DNA of 64,000 nucleotides from Halomonas sp. KG2 (GTDB taxonomy: Bacteria > Pseudomonadota > Gammaproteobacteria > Pseudomonadales > Halomonadaceae), in assembly GCA_030440445.1 (NCBI GenBank), contig CP098528.1:1302001-1366000 (forward strand), given 5' to 3'. Positions 40,478 through 49,604 of the stretch are shown in pieces. Under the pieces are notes generated by a model. The model was given only the letters and a program-made list of their open reading frames with translations. It was not told the DNA's origin and did not search any database. The first letter of the stretch is position 1, and every line of letters starts with the position of its first letter. A program made the translations under genes and the position numbers.

Positions 40478-42700
40478 ATGACCGAGTCGAGCCAAACTGC
40501 CCCTCTAAACCTCCTTGCTACCTGCCCAAAAGGCATTGAAGGCCTTTTAGCTGATGAGCTTTCAGCGCTAGGAGCCGAGCCAGGTAAAACGACCGTGGCG
40601 GGCGTTTATTTTTCCGCCAATCTAGCAACCGCCTATCGCATATGCCTATGGTCACGGCTAGCTAACCGCATTATTTTGCTGTTGGCTCGGGAGCCGATGA
40701 TTGATACCGCTGAGCAAGTGCGTGACGTGGTTGCCCGGCTTCCCTGGACACAGCATTTAACGCCAGGCAAAACGCTGGCGGTAGATTTTCATGGCCGCAG
40801 CGACCACATTCGCCATACCCGGTTTGGTGCCCAGACGGTGAAAGATGGCGTTGTTGATTCGCTGCAGCTAGCCGGTCAGGAGCGTCCAAATGTGGATACT
40901 AAAACACCTGATCTGCGCATCTACGCCCATCTACACCGCGCTAACTTAAGTCTGGGAATTGATCTTTCAGGCGAAAGTTTGCACCGCCGTGGCTACCGCC
41001 GTGATGTTGGACATGCACCGCTGAAAGAGAACTTGGCAGCTGCGTTGCTAGTGCGTGCTGGCTGGCCTGAACGAGCAAAAGCCGGTGAGCCGCTGTTAGA
41101 TCCGCTATGTGGTGCAGGTACGTTGCTGATTGAAGCGGCGCTAATGGCCGCCGACCAAGCACCCAATCTCAATCGGGAGCGCTTCGGCTTTCAGGGCTGG
41201 GCAGGCCACGACGAGCCGCTGTGGAAAGAGTTAAAGCGCGAAGCTGAGGCGCGGGCGTCGATAGGCCGTAAACGCTGTAAAACGGCGCTGGTGGGCTTTG
41301 ATCAGAGTCCGGCGGCATTGACAGCAGCGAAAGCTAACGCCATGCGTGCGGGCATTCCTGCGCTAATTACCTTGCATGGGCAGAGCCTAAGTCAGCTAAC
41401 CAGGCCAGAGGCTATTACTGCCGAACGCGGGCTATTGATGACTAACCCGCCTTATGGCGAGCGCTTAGGCGAATTACCTGAGTTGGTGCGTTTGTATGCC
41501 CAATTGGGAGAAAAGGCGAAAGCGCTGTTTCCTGGTTGGACACTGGCGCTGTTTACCGGTAACCCCGATTTAGGGCATCGCCTTGGGCTGCGTGCTCACA
41601 AGCAGTATGCGCTGAAGAACGGTGCGCTGGATGCGAAGTTGCTGCTAATGGAAATTGCCACCCGCACGGCCAGCACGCCAGACAGTGACAGCGTTTCTTC
41701 TGTCTCAGAAAATGCTGGAGAGGCGCAGCAAACAAGCACCAGTGCCAAGCCTGCTGTGTCGGAAAATGCCCAAATGTTTGCCAATCGACTGGCGAAAAAC
41801 CAAAAACGTCTGAAAAAGTGGCTTAAGAAAAGCGCTGAGACTTGCTACCGTGTTTACGATGCTGATATGCCAGAGTATGCGCTGGCAGTCGACCGTTACG
41901 GTGACCGAGTGCATGTTCAAGAGTACGCTGCACCCAGCTCAATTAACCCTGCTCAGGCTCAAAAGCGTCTGTTTGATGCCTTGGAAGTACTGCCCGATGC
42001 CCTCGGCGTTGATCCAGGCAAGGTGTATATAAAGCGTCGTGAGCGGCAAACGGGCAGTGCCCAGTACCAGAAGCGGGATGCCAGCGGAGAGCGCTTTGAA
42101 GTGCGGGAAGGTGACGCTCGGCTGTGGGTTAACCTGCGTGACTACTTGGATACCGGCTTGTTTCTGGATCATCGACCAGTACGCCGCCTGCTTAACGAGA
42201 TGGCTAGCGGGAAGCGCTTCTTAAACCTGTTTTGCTACACTGCCACAGCAACTGTGCAAGCAGCCTTGGGCGGTGCAAGCGACAGCGTCAGTGTCGATAT
42301 GTCGAATACCTACCTTGAGTGGGCGAGAGACAACTTTGCGCTGAACAAGCTGGACCCAAGGCTACATCGTGTGGTGCGGGATGACTGTTTCCGCTGGCTT
42401 GAAACCGCGAACGCCGAGTTTGACCTGATCTTTATGGACCCGCCGACATTTTCTAACTCCAAGAAAATGCGCGATACCCTTGATGTTCAGCGTGACCATC
42501 CGCGGCTAGTGGAACTGGCCATGGCGCGTCTTGCGCCCGGCGGTACTCTGGTGTTCTCGAACAATCAGCGGCGCTTCAAGCTAGACGAGGCGCTCAGCGA
42601 GCGCTACGTAGTGGAAGATATTACATCGCGTACGTTTGATCCGGATTTTCAACGCCGAACCAACCTGCATCATGTGTTTTTGCTACGGCATAAAGCGTAA
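40478..42700 (+). CDS. rlmKL: 23S rRNA methyltransferase RlmKL (m2G2445 / m7G2069)
   Basis: A 740-residue fusion of two methyltransferases. The N-terminal THUMP domain (about residues 45-155) and RlmL module carry TNPPYGERLGE (from residue 322). A Ser/Thr-rich joint around 395-425 leads to the RlmK module with SAM motif FLNLFCYTATATV and MDPPTFSNSKK (from residue 653). The two halves modify G2445 and G2069 in E. coli. Fused as in gammaproteobacteria, intact. No clear Shine-Dalgarno; a hairpin abuts the start. Confidence 0.95.
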   Translation: MTESSQTAPLNLLATCPKGIEGLLADELSALGAEPGKTTVAGVYFSANLATAYRICLWSRLANRIILLLAREPMIDTAEQVRDVVARLPWTQHLTPGKTLAVDFHGRSDHIRHTRFGAQTVKDGVVDSLQLAGQERPNVDTKTPDLRIYAHLHRANLSLGIDLSGESLHRRGYRRDVGHAPLKENLAAALLVRAGWPERAKAGEPLLDPLCGAGTLLIEAALMAADQAPNLNRERFGFQGWAGHDEPLWKELKREAEARASIGRKRCKTALVGFDQSPAALTAAKANAMRAGIPALITLHGQSLSQLTRPEAITAERGLLMTNPPYGERLGELPELVRLYAQLGEKAKALFPGWTLALFTGNPDLGHRLGLRAHKQYALKNGALDAKLLLMEIATRTASTPDSDSVSSVSENAGEAQQTSTSAKPAVSENAQMFANRLAKNQKRLKKWLKKSAETCYRVYDADMPEYALAVDRYGDRVHVQEYAAPSSINPAQAQKRLFDALEVLPDALGVDPGKVYIKRRERQTGSAQYQKRDASGERFEVREGDARLWVNLRDYLDTGLFLDHRPVRRLLNEMASGKRFLNLFCYTATATVQAALGGASDSVSVDMSNTYLEWARDNFALNKLDPRLHRVVRDDCFRWLETANAEFDLIFMDPPTFSNSKKMRDTLDVQRDHPRLVELAMARLAPGGTLVFSNNQRRFKLDEALSERYVVEDITSRTFDPDFQRRTNLHHVFLLRHKA

Positions 42701-42719
42701 GGGCACAAAGAGACCGGAT

Positions 42720-43055
42720 ATGATTCAGCTATCGATTTATACAACGTTAGGCTGCCACTTATGCGCTCAGTTAGAGGCGCTAGTGGTAACGTTGGCGAAC
42801 CAAGAGGTATCGCTGCATCACATTGAAATCAGCGACGACGATACGTTAGCGGCGCGTTATGGTGTACGCATTCCGGTTTTGATGGATGCTAATGGGGAAG
42901 AGCTGGATCGAGGCTTTGATCTTGATAAGCTGAGCGCTTGGTTACAAGCGCGCGGCTGGTTGGATGAGGCTGCGCTGGCAGCACTTACCACACCGCCCGA
43001 AAATGCGCCGCCAGTTGGCGCGCATCAGCGCAATGGACGGCGCTACTTGGGTTGA
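42720..43055 (+). CDS. Glutaredoxin-like protein (DUF836 type)
   Basis: A 111-residue thioredoxin-fold protein with a CxxC site, Cys12 and Cys15 (GCHLC), and the cis-Pro segment RIPVLMD. It resembles the short glutaredoxin family often found beside rlmL. The C-terminal 25 residues are a loose Pro/Ala-rich tail. It starts 19 bases after rlmKL and is probably cotranscribed. Its TGA is followed directly by 12-bp repeats, each of which ends with another in-frame stop. Confidence 0.82.
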   Translation: MIQLSIYTTLGCHLCAQLEALVVTLANQEVSLHHIEISDDDTLAARYGVRIPVLMDANGEELDRGFDLDKLSAWLQARGWLDEAALAALTTPPENAPPVGAHQRNGRRYLG

Positions 43056-43103
43056 GACAGCCCTTGAGGCAGCCCTTGAAACCGCTCTTAAAACAGCCTT
43101 TAA
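43056..43103. repeat. Degenerate 12-bp tandem repeats, locus 2
   Basis: Units GACAGCCCTTGA, GGCAGCCCTTGA, AACCGCTCTTAA and AACAGCCTTTAA follow the glutaredoxin-like stop codon without a gap. Read in that gene's frame, each unit ends with TGA or TAA. They share the consensus GACNGYYCTTGA with the repeats at 38647-38694. Confidence 0.75.
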
Positions 43104-43141
43104 GGTTTGAATCATTGTCGCTAACATGGAGTTCTATGCAC

Positions 43142-43423
43142 CTAAAGTGCATCAAGTAGCGACAACTGCCGCATGGCTTCCTGTCCTTCGGGCGTATGAT
43201 CGGCTGCTTCCAGTACCTTGCGAAACCCTCGCGAGGCCTGGATGGTGGCCTCATCTTCCATCCACATTTGAGCTTGCTCCAGGGTGTCTGCCAACTGATG
43301 CTTTAGCCCGCCAAACTGGGTGCCGATTTGCCCCCAGGCGCGGCTGAAAATCCAGTCGCCAAACATATCCTGGTGAATATGCACCAACACATAGTCATGG
43401 TCGGTTTCCCAGCGTACGATCAC
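43142..43423 (-). CDS. Small WGR-domain-like protein
   Basis: About 93 residues, with the pattern of a WGR domain: a beta-strand stretch VRWETDHDYVLVHIHQD, then WIFSRAWGQIGTQFGG in place of the W-x-x-x-x-x-WGRIG core, and the trailing helix. WGR domains occur in nucleic-acid proteins such as PARPs; this one stands alone. The GTG at 43423 has AAGGAG at six bases; an ATG two codons earlier is too close to that site. A longer frame would run into pdxB and is rejected. Divergent from pdxB by 84 bases. Confidence 0.7.
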   Translation of the reverse strand: MIVRWETDHDYVLVHIHQDMFGDWIFSRAWGQIGTQFGGLKHQLADTLEQAQMWMEDEATIQASRGFRKVLEAADHTPEGQEAMRQLSLLDAL

Positions 43424-43507
43424 ACCCATCTCCTTAACTGCTTCTAGATCATGCCTGCACAGCAAGCCGTTGCGGGCGTATTGTAAAGCCCGGATACGAA
43501 AACGCCT

Positions 43508-44695
43508 ATGAAACTTGTTATCGACGCGAATATCCCCGCTGCAGACCTCTGTTTTGAGTCGTTTGGCACGCTGCATCGCTTGCCAGGGCGTGAGATTCGT
43601 CCCTTTGATGTAGCCGATGCCGACGCGCTGATCGTGCGCTCGATTACTCAGGTCAACCACGCGCTGTTGGCACAAAGCCCTGTCCGTTTTGTGGGTACCT
43701 GCACCATTGGCACTGACCATATTGATCGTGCGTTATTAAGCGAGCGCGGCATTGGCTTTGCTAGTGCGCCTGGCTGTAATGCCGACGCCGTGGTGGATTA
43801 CGTGCTTAGCAGCTTGCTGCTGATGAGTGAGCGACAAGGTTGGTCGTTGCTGGCACGTAGGGTGGGTATTGTGGGGGCTGGCAACGTTGGCAGCCGTTTG
43901 CAGCAGCGTTTGCAAGCACTGGGTGTGGAAACCATGGTGTGTGATCCGCCTCGCGCAGAAAAAGAACAGCCCGGAAAAGGGCCCGCAGCAGTAGAGGAGG
44001 CGGGCCTGTTTTGCTCGCTGGATAGCGTCATCGAACACTGCGACGTCGTGTGCCTGCATACTCCGCTGGTGAATCCGCTGGTGAAAGAGGGCCCCCATGC
44101 CACGTATCAACTGTTTAATGCTGAGCGTATTAATGACCTAGCCCCTGGGACTGTGTTGCTAAACGCCGGGCGGGGCGACTGTATTGACGGTCTGGCGCTA
44201 CGTAGTCGTTTAGCGGGTAAAGGCGACATCACGGCGATTCTCGATGTTTGGGAAGATGAGCCGGAGATCGATGCCGGGTTGCGTGATTTGGTAGCGCTGG
44301 CGACACCCCATATTGCCGGGCATAGCCTTGATGGCAAGTTGCGTGGCACGTGGATGATTCAGCAGGCGCTGGCTCAGCATATCGAGCGGCCAAGTGGCGT
44401 TACGTTCAGCGAACTCTGCCCTCGACCTGCGCTGTCAGCAATAACGCTGCAGCAAGCGATGCCGACAGAAGAAGCACTCCGGCTATGCACGCGCGCGGTT
44501 TACGATGTGCGCCGCGACCACGATGCGTTGCAGTGGCATGTGTTTCACCAGGGGATCAAAAAGGGCTTTGATTACTGCCGATCAAACTACCCACTGCGTC
44601 GAGAGTTTGCCACGCTGCGTGTGTTGTTAGAAAACGACGCAACGGTTCTGGAAGCGCCATTGCTAGCGGCTGGTTTTCAAGTGCGCTGCGTATAG
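43508..44695 (+). CDS. pdxB: Erythronate-4-phosphate dehydrogenase
   Basis: A 395-residue D-2-hydroxyacid dehydrogenase family enzyme, second step of the DXP-independent-free pyridoxal phosphate branch (erythronate-4-phosphate to the 2-oxo acid). The NAD motif VGAGNVGSRL is at about residues 120-129, the catalytic Arg/Glu/His triad in RSITQVNH, DVWEDEPEID and TPHIAGHS. The C-terminal PdxB dimerisation domain (about 290-390) separates it from other family members. No clear Shine-Dalgarno is seen. Confidence 0.95.
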   Translation: MKLVIDANIPAADLCFESFGTLHRLPGREIRPFDVADADALIVRSITQVNHALLAQSPVRFVGTCTIGTDHIDRALLSERGIGFASAPGCNADAVVDYVLSSLLLMSERQGWSLLARRVGIVGAGNVGSRLQQRLQALGVETMVCDPPRAEKEQPGKGPAAVEEAGLFCSLDSVIEHCDVVCLHTPLVNPLVKEGPHATYQLFNAERINDLAPGTVLLNAGRGDCIDGLALRSRLAGKGDITAILDVWEDEPEIDAGLRDLVALATPHIAGHSLDGKLRGTWMIQQALAQHIERPSGVTFSELCPRPALSAITLQQAMPTEEALRLCTRAVYDVRRDHDALQWHVFHQGIKKGFDYCRSNYPLRREFATLRVLLENDATVLEAPLLAAGFQVRCV

Positions 44696-44737
44696 CTGTG
44701 TGGTGACGGTGGGTTGGTTGTTAGGTTGTTTAGAAAG

Positions 44738-44765
44738 CACAAGGCCCGCATTTGCGGGCCTTGTG
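44738..44765. terminator. Hairpin between pdxB and htpX
   Basis: A perfect 13-bp stem (CACAAGGCCCGCA / TGCGGGCCTTGTG) with a 2-base spacer, placed between two convergent genes. T tracts on both sides are weak. Confidence 0.7.
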
Positions 44766-44786
44766 TTACAGCTAGCGAATATGCGT

Positions 44787-45692
44787 TTACTGACGGTAAG
44801 CCGCTTCTTTTAAAGCGCGAATGCGATCGTCCAGCGGCGGGTGGCTGGCGAACAGCTGCTCTAGCAAAGAGCGGGTTTGGCCTTTCGTAATAGCCATCGC
44901 GCGCAGGGTATCCGGCATCTGGTCAGGCATTTCAGTTTCCGCTTTCAGACGTGCCAGCGCATTCACCATCGCGCCGGTGCCCGCTAGGCGTGCGCCTGCC
45001 TCATCGGCACGGTATTCACGATAGCGTGAGAACCAGGCAACGATTGCAGAGGCGACAAGACCAAAGACGATTTCTGCCACGATCACCACGGCAAAATAAC
45101 CGATAAAACCAAGGCCACCTTCGCCGTCGCTACGACTTCTTAAGAAGTTGTCGACTAACTGAGCCACGACCCGAGCAAAGAACATAACAAAGGTATTCAC
45201 AACGCCTTGAATCAGCGCCAGCGTGACCATGTCGCCGTTGGCCACGTGGCCGATTTCGTGGGCCAGCACCGCGCGCACTTCTTCAGGGCGCATACGGTTT
45301 AATAGGCCCGCTGAAACGGCGACTAATGCATCGTTTTTATTCCAGCCGGTGGCAAACGCGTTGGACTGCTGAGCAGGAAAAATGCCCACTTCTGGCGTTT
45401 TAATACCCGCTTCGCGGGAAAGTTCGGCCACCGTATCCAACAGCCACTGCTCTGTTGAATTCGAGGGTGTTTCGATAATTACGGTGCCAGTCGAACGCTT
45501 TGCCATCCACTTGGAAATAAACAGCGATACCAGCGAGCCGACCATGCCGAAGATGAAGCAGAAAATCAGCAGGCTAGTAAAGTTGATGCCCTGACTGCTT
45601 AGGTAGCTTTCCACCCCAAACAGTCGCAGCGTTAAGCTGGCAACCAGCAACACCGCTAAGTTAGTGGCTAAAAACAGCACAATTCGCATCAT
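44787..45692 (-). CDS. htpX: Membrane protease HtpX
   Basis: A 301-residue M48 zinc metalloprotease of the inner membrane that helps degrade misfolded membrane proteins with FtsH. Two N-terminal spans (residues 4-25 and 38-60), zinc motif HEIGH (145-149), two further spans near 165-185 and 195-215, and the third ligand Glu in EYRADEAGA. In E. coli htpX is CpxR-regulated; no Cpx box was confirmed here. Confidence 0.96.
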   Translation of the reverse strand: MMRIVLFLATNLAVLLVASLTLRLFGVESYLSSQGINFTSLLIFCFIFGMVGSLVSLFISKWMAKRSTGTVIIETPSNSTEQWLLDTVAELSREAGIKTPEVGIFPAQQSNAFATGWNKNDALVAVSAGLLNRMRPEEVRAVLAHEIGHVANGDMVTLALIQGVVNTFVMFFARVVAQLVDNFLRSRSDGEGGLGFIGYFAVVIVAEIVFGLVASAIVAWFSRYREYRADEAGARLAGTGAMVNALARLKAETEMPDQMPDTLRAMAITKGQTRSLLEQLFASHPPLDDRIRALKEAAYRQ

Positions 45693-45798
45693 GATGCGGG
45701 TTCTCCCTCAAAGGTCATTAAAAAGCGTTAGTGGAATGACAGTTTAGATACGTGCTGTTAACGTCAGTTTCAAGTCACCGTTTTTATTGGCCGCCGTT

Positions 45799-47046
45799 TT
45801 ATTGGCGATAGCGAGACAAGAAATTAGCAAAGCGATCAAGTGCGTCACCCAATTGGTCGGCCCATGGCAGAGTAACAATGCGCACGTGATCCGGTTCTGG
45901 CCAGTTGAACGCAGTGCCTTGCACCAGCAGAATTTTTTCCTGGAGCAGTAAGTCCAGCACCAGCTGTTGGTCATCTTGAATGTTAAACACCTTAGGGTCT
46001 AAGCGGGGAAAGGCATACAGCGCACCTTTAGGCGTCACGCAAGAGACCCCTGGGATGGCGTTAAGTTTTTCTATCGTGATATCTCGCTGAGCCAATAGTC
46101 GGCCGCCCGGCAGAATCAAATCATTGATTGACTGGTAGCCACCCAGTGCGGTTTGGATAGCGTGCTGGGCTGGTACGTTAGCGCACAGGCGCATTGAGGC
46201 CAACATGGTCAGGCCCTGAATGAAATCACTGGCACGCTGTTTGGCTAACGTGCCGGAAATGGTCATCCAGCCGGAACGAAAGCCCGCGCAGCGGTAGCTT
46301 TTTGATAGCCCATTCATGGTAATGACCAGTTGGTCATCATCCGCCAATGCGCCCGTGGCGGTGTGCTCTACGCCGTCATAAAGAATCTTGTCGTAGATCT
46401 CATCGGAGAACACCACCAAATTGTGCTCTTGGGCAATATCCAGCACTTCCCGTACCACTTCAGGCGGGTAAACCGCACCGGTAGGGTTGTTCGGGTTGAT
46501 AATGACAATGGCTCGGGTACGGCTGGTAACTTTGGCGCGAATGTCTGCTATGTCCGGTGCCCAATCGGCTTGTTCATCGCATAAGTAGTGCACGCCGTGA
46601 CCGCCAGATAAATTCGCTGCGGCGGTCCATAGCGGGTAGTCGGGGGCGGGGATCAGTACTTCATCACCGTCGTTTAACAGTGCCTGCATCGACATCACGA
46701 TCAGCTCAGAAACGCCGTTGCCGATGTAGATATCTTCAATGCCAACCCCAGGAATCCGTTTACGTTGGCACTCTTGCATAATTGCCTTACGCGCCGAGTA
46801 AAGGCCTTTAGAATCACAGTAGCCCTGGGCAGTGGGCAGGTTGCGCATCACGTCATGAAGAATCTCTTCCGGTGCCTCAAAGCCAAACGGCGCCGGGTTG
46901 CCAATGTTAAGCTTTAAGATCTGTTGGCCTTCTTCTTCCAGGCGCTTGGCATGATCGAGCACTGGGCCACGAATGTCGTAGCAGACGTTATGCAACTTGT
47001 GTGATTTTTTCAGCGTGTGCGATTCTGTAGGTTGCGGGGTATCCAT
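45799..47046 (-). CDS. alaA: Alanine aminotransferase AlaA-like (YfbQ)
   Basis: A 415-residue class I aminotransferase using PLP. The PLP Lys is in GLSKSYRCAGFRSGW and the phosphate and ring contacts in NPNNPTGAVYP and FSDEIYDKILYDG. The sequence is very close to AlaA/YfbQ, the main glutamate-pyruvate aminotransferase of E. coli, and includes its N-terminal signature HKLHNVCYDIRGP. Monocistronic by spacing. Confidence 0.93.
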   Translation of the reverse strand: MDTPQPTESHTLKKSHKLHNVCYDIRGPVLDHAKRLEEEGQQILKLNIGNPAPFGFEAPEEILHDVMRNLPTAQGYCDSKGLYSARKAIMQECQRKRIPGVGIEDIYIGNGVSELIVMSMQALLNDGDEVLIPAPDYPLWTAAANLSGGHGVHYLCDEQADWAPDIADIRAKVTSRTRAIVIINPNNPTGAVYPPEVVREVLDIAQEHNLVVFSDEIYDKILYDGVEHTATGALADDDQLVITMNGLSKSYRCAGFRSGWMTISGTLAKQRASDFIQGLTMLASMRLCANVPAQHAIQTALGGYQSINDLILPGGRLLAQRDITIEKLNAIPGVSCVTPKGALYAFPRLDPKVFNIQDDQQLVLDLLLQEKILLVQGTAFNWPEPDHVRIVTLPWADQLGDALDRFANFLSRYRQ

Positions 47047-47100
47047 GGGGGTTATTATCCAAAATTCCTGTGGTTGTGAGTGTTGCCGATGATTAGCCCA

Positions 47101-48054
47101 TTATGCGTCGGATTGTAGGTGGCTGTCTTCGTCGTTTTGTATCGGTGGCGGTGGAATATCACCTGGGGTTTCTAACGTAAGCCTACCGAGCTTGCCATCG
47201 CGTAGCTCGTGAAGCAGTACTTCGGCGCCGCGGTGTATGTCGACTTCGCCGCCGGGGCGTAAGCCGCCGCGCTTACTCGCAATTTCTTTCAAAATAGCGT
47301 GGCCGTCAAAACCGGCAATGGCTAAGAAGTCCGGCTTTTGCGGGCCATCAGCATCCACCTCTTGTGCTACGGGCGCTTCATAAGTCGGTAGCGCCTTTAA
47401 CTTATAGCGGGCGGTCAACTCTGCAGGGTAGCGCTTGGCAAGCTCGGCACTGGTGACGATGGCGACATCGGTATACTCAATCGCAGTATCACGAATTGCA
47501 CCGCTAGCAGCCAAACGATAGGCGCTAGCTTGGTCTTCGATTTTTGGCCATAGCACCCCAGGGGTGTCGATTAATGCGACGCGGCCGTCGATACGCACCT
47601 TTTGCTGGCGCTTGGTGACCGCGGGCTCATTACCAGTTTTAGCAATTTTCCGACCAGCGAGCCCGTTGATCAGCGTCGATTTCCCGACGTTGGGAATGCC
47701 CATTATCATCACGCGGACATCTCTATCAGCGCGTACCGCGCCTGCCAGCTCGTGGCATAGCTTAGGGATTTTTTTAAGCTCGCGAATATTGGTAGTGGTA
47801 ATTGCCAGGGCGCGGGTATCTTCTTGAGCATCGAAAAAAGCCACCCACTCAGCAGTACGCTCAGGGTCAGCAAGATCCGCCCGCGACAAAATCTTCAATA
47901 CCGGCTTATGGCGAGTCAGCTCGGCCAGCATCGGGTTGGCGCTGGAGTAGGGCAGACGTGCATCAAGTACTTCAATCACGACATCAATTTCGGGCAGCGC
48001 GTCCTTAATCTGGCGGCGGGCCTTGTTCATATGTCCGGGGAACCAGCCGAGCAT
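47101..48054 (-). CDS. rbgA: RbgA/YlqF-family circularly permuted GTPase
   Basis: A 317-residue ribosome-assembly GTPase. The G motifs occur in permuted order: the G4 position first (LSRAD, where NKxD is usual), then G1 GIPNVGKST and G3 DTPGV. RbgA promotes late 50S assembly in Bacillus. The N-terminal WFPGHMNKARRQI matches the family. AGGAGA precedes the ATG. The degenerate G4 (Ser-Arg for Asn-Lys) may lower guanine specificity. Confidence 0.9.
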   Translation of the reverse strand: MLGWFPGHMNKARRQIKDALPEIDVVIEVLDARLPYSSANPMLAELTRHKPVLKILSRADLADPERTAEWVAFFDAQEDTRALAITTTNIRELKKIPKLCHELAGAVRADRDVRVMIMGIPNVGKSTLINGLAGRKIAKTGNEPAVTKRQQKVRIDGRVALIDTPGVLWPKIEDQASAYRLAASGAIRDTAIEYTDVAIVTSAELAKRYPAELTARYKLKALPTYEAPVAQEVDADGPQKPDFLAIAGFDGHAILKEIASKRGGLRPGGEVDIHRGAEVLLHELRDGKLGRLTLETPGDIPPPPIQNDEDSHLQSDA

Positions 48055-48174
48055 GAGTTTCTCCTAATTAGCGCAAAGCAAATACAAGCACGAAAAACGG
48101 GCACAAAAAAAGCGGGCTGCCATTCTAGCAGATGGCGCCCGCCTTTCTGACGTTGAACGAGGATTTAGTGACGA

Positions 48175-48573
48175 TTACTCGTCAGGATGAAACTCTAGTG
48201 ACACCGAATTGATGCAGTAGCGCAACCCCGTCGTGTCTGGCGGACCATCGGGAAATACGTGACCCAGATGGGCGTCGCAGTGGGAGCAAACGACCTCAGT
48301 GCGTCGCATGCCGTGGGAGGTGTCGCTATGCTCTTCAATGCAGCGTGTTCCCAGTGGGCGATCAAAGCTTGGCCAGCCGCAACCCGCATCAAACTTATGT
48401 TCGTTTTCAAACAGCGGCGCATGGCAGCACACACAGTGGTAAATACCTTGGGCATCACTGACCTGATAATCTCCGGTGAAGGGGCGTTCAGTGCCTTTCT
48501 CACGTGCCACACGGTATTGTTCCGGGGTGAGTTGCTTGCGCCATTCATCAGGGGATTTTTCTATTTTCGCCAT
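48175..48573 (-). CDS. msrB: Peptide methionine (R)-S-oxide reductase MsrB
   Basis: A 132-residue repair enzyme reducing Met-R-sulfoxide. Catalytic Cys120 ([11 protein letters not shown]), structural zinc cysteines Cys47, Cys50, Cys96 and Cys99, and the GWPSF motif with Cys65 as possible resolving residue. AGGAG precedes the ATG. Adjacent spacing suggests a single-gene transcript. Confidence 0.96.
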   Translation of the reverse strand: MAKIEKSPDEWRKQLTPEQYRVAREKGTERPFTGDYQVSDAQGIYHCVCCHAPLFENEHKFDAGCGWPSFDRPLGTRCIEEHSDTSHGMRRTEVVCSHCDAHLGHVFPDGPPDTTGLRYCINSVSLEFHPDE

Positions 48574-48854
48574 GGGGATCTCCTCTCCCTCTGGTTACCG
48601 TTAAACAGAGGCTTACTAAGCAGGCTAGCGTATCACTACGCAGAGTGACAGTAGATAGCCTGTCCAGGTTCAGCATGTGTGAAAGGTAAGAAAACCGCCA
48701 GTGTGGCGTTTACACGCTAGCGACATTACCGTGACGGTATAGTAAGTGTATGAGAAATAAGCAGGTGCGCTTATATAAAGTGCTGGGGGGATCAAAGTAC
48801 CCCATTTAGCAGGCGCGACTCGTGGCAGGATAAAACGTTTCGATTTCAGAGTGC
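48574..48854. other. Gap between msrB and the tRNA promoter
   Basis: No gene is supported. A 13-base imperfect dyad TACCG-TGA-CGGTA (about 48727-48739) is the only structure noticed; an 82-residue minus frame here has no coding features. Confidence 0.4.
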
Positions 48855-48883
48855 TTGACAGCACATTAAGGGCTGAGTAATAT
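48855..48883 (+). promoter_or_regulatory. Sigma-70 promoter of the Glu-Gly tRNA array
   Basis: A consensus -35 (TTGACA), 17-base spacer and TAATAT as -10, followed by a GC-rich discriminator (ACGCGCC). Transcription should begin near 48890, about 22 bases before the first tRNA. A GC-rich discriminator is typical of stringently controlled stable-RNA promoters. Confidence 0.9.
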
Positions 48884-48911
48884 ACGCGCCACCTCGACGA
48901 GGCAATGAAAC

Positions 48912-48987
48912 GTCCCATTCGTCTAGTGGTCTAGGACACCGCCCTTTCACGGCGGTAACAGGGGTTCGAACCCCCTATGGGACGCCA
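48912..48987 (+). tRNA. tRNA-Glu(TTC), copy 1
   Basis: A 76-base cloverleaf with encoded CCA and anticodon TTC in the loop CCTTTCACG; nearly identical to E. coli tRNA-Glu. First gene of the array. Confidence 0.98.
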
Positions 48988-49042
48988 CTTACTCTTTTAG
49001 AGCTAGTGGTATAGAGTAAGAAGTCGTCAAGGTATCGGATGT

Positions 49043-49117
49043 GCGGGAATAGCTCAGTGGTAGAGCATCGCCTTGCCAAGGCGAGGGTCGAGAGTTCGAA
49101 TCTCTTTTCCCGCTCCA
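49043..49117 (+). tRNA. tRNA-Gly(GCC), copy 1
   Basis: A 75-base cloverleaf with encoded CCA, anticodon GCC in the loop CTTGCCAAG and T arm GAGAG-TTCGAAT-CTCTT. Confidence 0.98.
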
Positions 49118-49138
49118 AGCATTTTATATGCTTACAGT

Positions 49139-49214
49139 GTCCCATTCGTCTAGTGGTCTAGGACACCGCCCTTTCACGGCGGTAACAGGGGTTCGAACCC
49201 CCTATGGGACGCCA
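49139..49214 (+). tRNA. tRNA-Glu(TTC), copy 2
   Basis: Identical in sequence to copy 1, 76 bases with CCA. Confidence 0.98.
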
Positions 49215-49241
49215 ATCCGATTTGCGAGTAATACAGGTTAA

Positions 49242-49316
49242 GCGGGAATAGCTCAGTGGTAGAGCATCGCCTTGCCAAGGCGAGGGTCGAGAGTTCGAAT
49301 CTCTTTTCCCGCTCCA
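49242..49316 (+). tRNA. tRNA-Gly(GCC), copy 2
   Basis: Identical to the other tRNA-Gly copies, 75 bases with CCA. It is followed after 25 bases by a 3'-half pseudo-copy. Confidence 0.98.
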
Positions 49317-49341
49317 ATCTGTAAGGCGTGGTAAAGTAGAT

Positions 49342-49392
49342 GAGGGTCGAGAGCTGGAGCGCCAGCCCGGTCGAATCTCTTTTCCCGCTCCA
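49342..49392 (+). pseudogene. tRNA-Gly 3'-half with 17-nt T-loop insertion, copy 1
   Basis: The segment begins in the tRNA-Gly variable region and runs to the CCA end, matching the true gene except that the first T of the T loop is replaced by CTGGAGCGCCAGCCCGG. The 5' half is absent, so no cloverleaf can form. The insert can fold on itself (GCTGG/CCAGC), or its TGGAGCG can pair with the terminal CGCTCCA. Confidence 0.85.
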
Positions 49393-49396
49393 AAAC

Positions 49397-49472
49397 GTCC
49401 CATTCGTCTAGTGGTCTAGGACACCGCCCTTTCACGGCGGTAACAGGGGTTCGAACCCCCTATGGGACGCCA
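49397..49472 (+). tRNA. tRNA-Glu(TTC), copy 3
   Basis: Identical to copies 1 and 2; it starts four bases after the pseudo-copy. Confidence 0.98.
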
Positions 49473-49505
49473 TCTCGCATTTTTAGTAGAACTTGTTTGT
49501 TGTAC

Positions 49506-49580
49506 GCGGGAATAGCTCAGTGGTAGAGCATCGCCTTGCCAAGGCGAGGGTCGAGAGTTCGAATCTCTTTTCCCGCTCCA
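49506..49580 (+). tRNA. tRNA-Gly(GCC), copy 3
   Basis: Identical to copies 1 and 2, 75 bases with CCA. Confidence 0.98.
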
Positions 49581-49604
49581 TACAACGGTTTTACATAGGT
49601 GCCA

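Noticed and set aside
42985..43254. Minus-strand frame through the 12-bp repeats
   Set aside because: Its Lys-Gly-Cys-Leu repeats are just the 12-bp DNA repeat translated; it overlaps the ends of two real genes.
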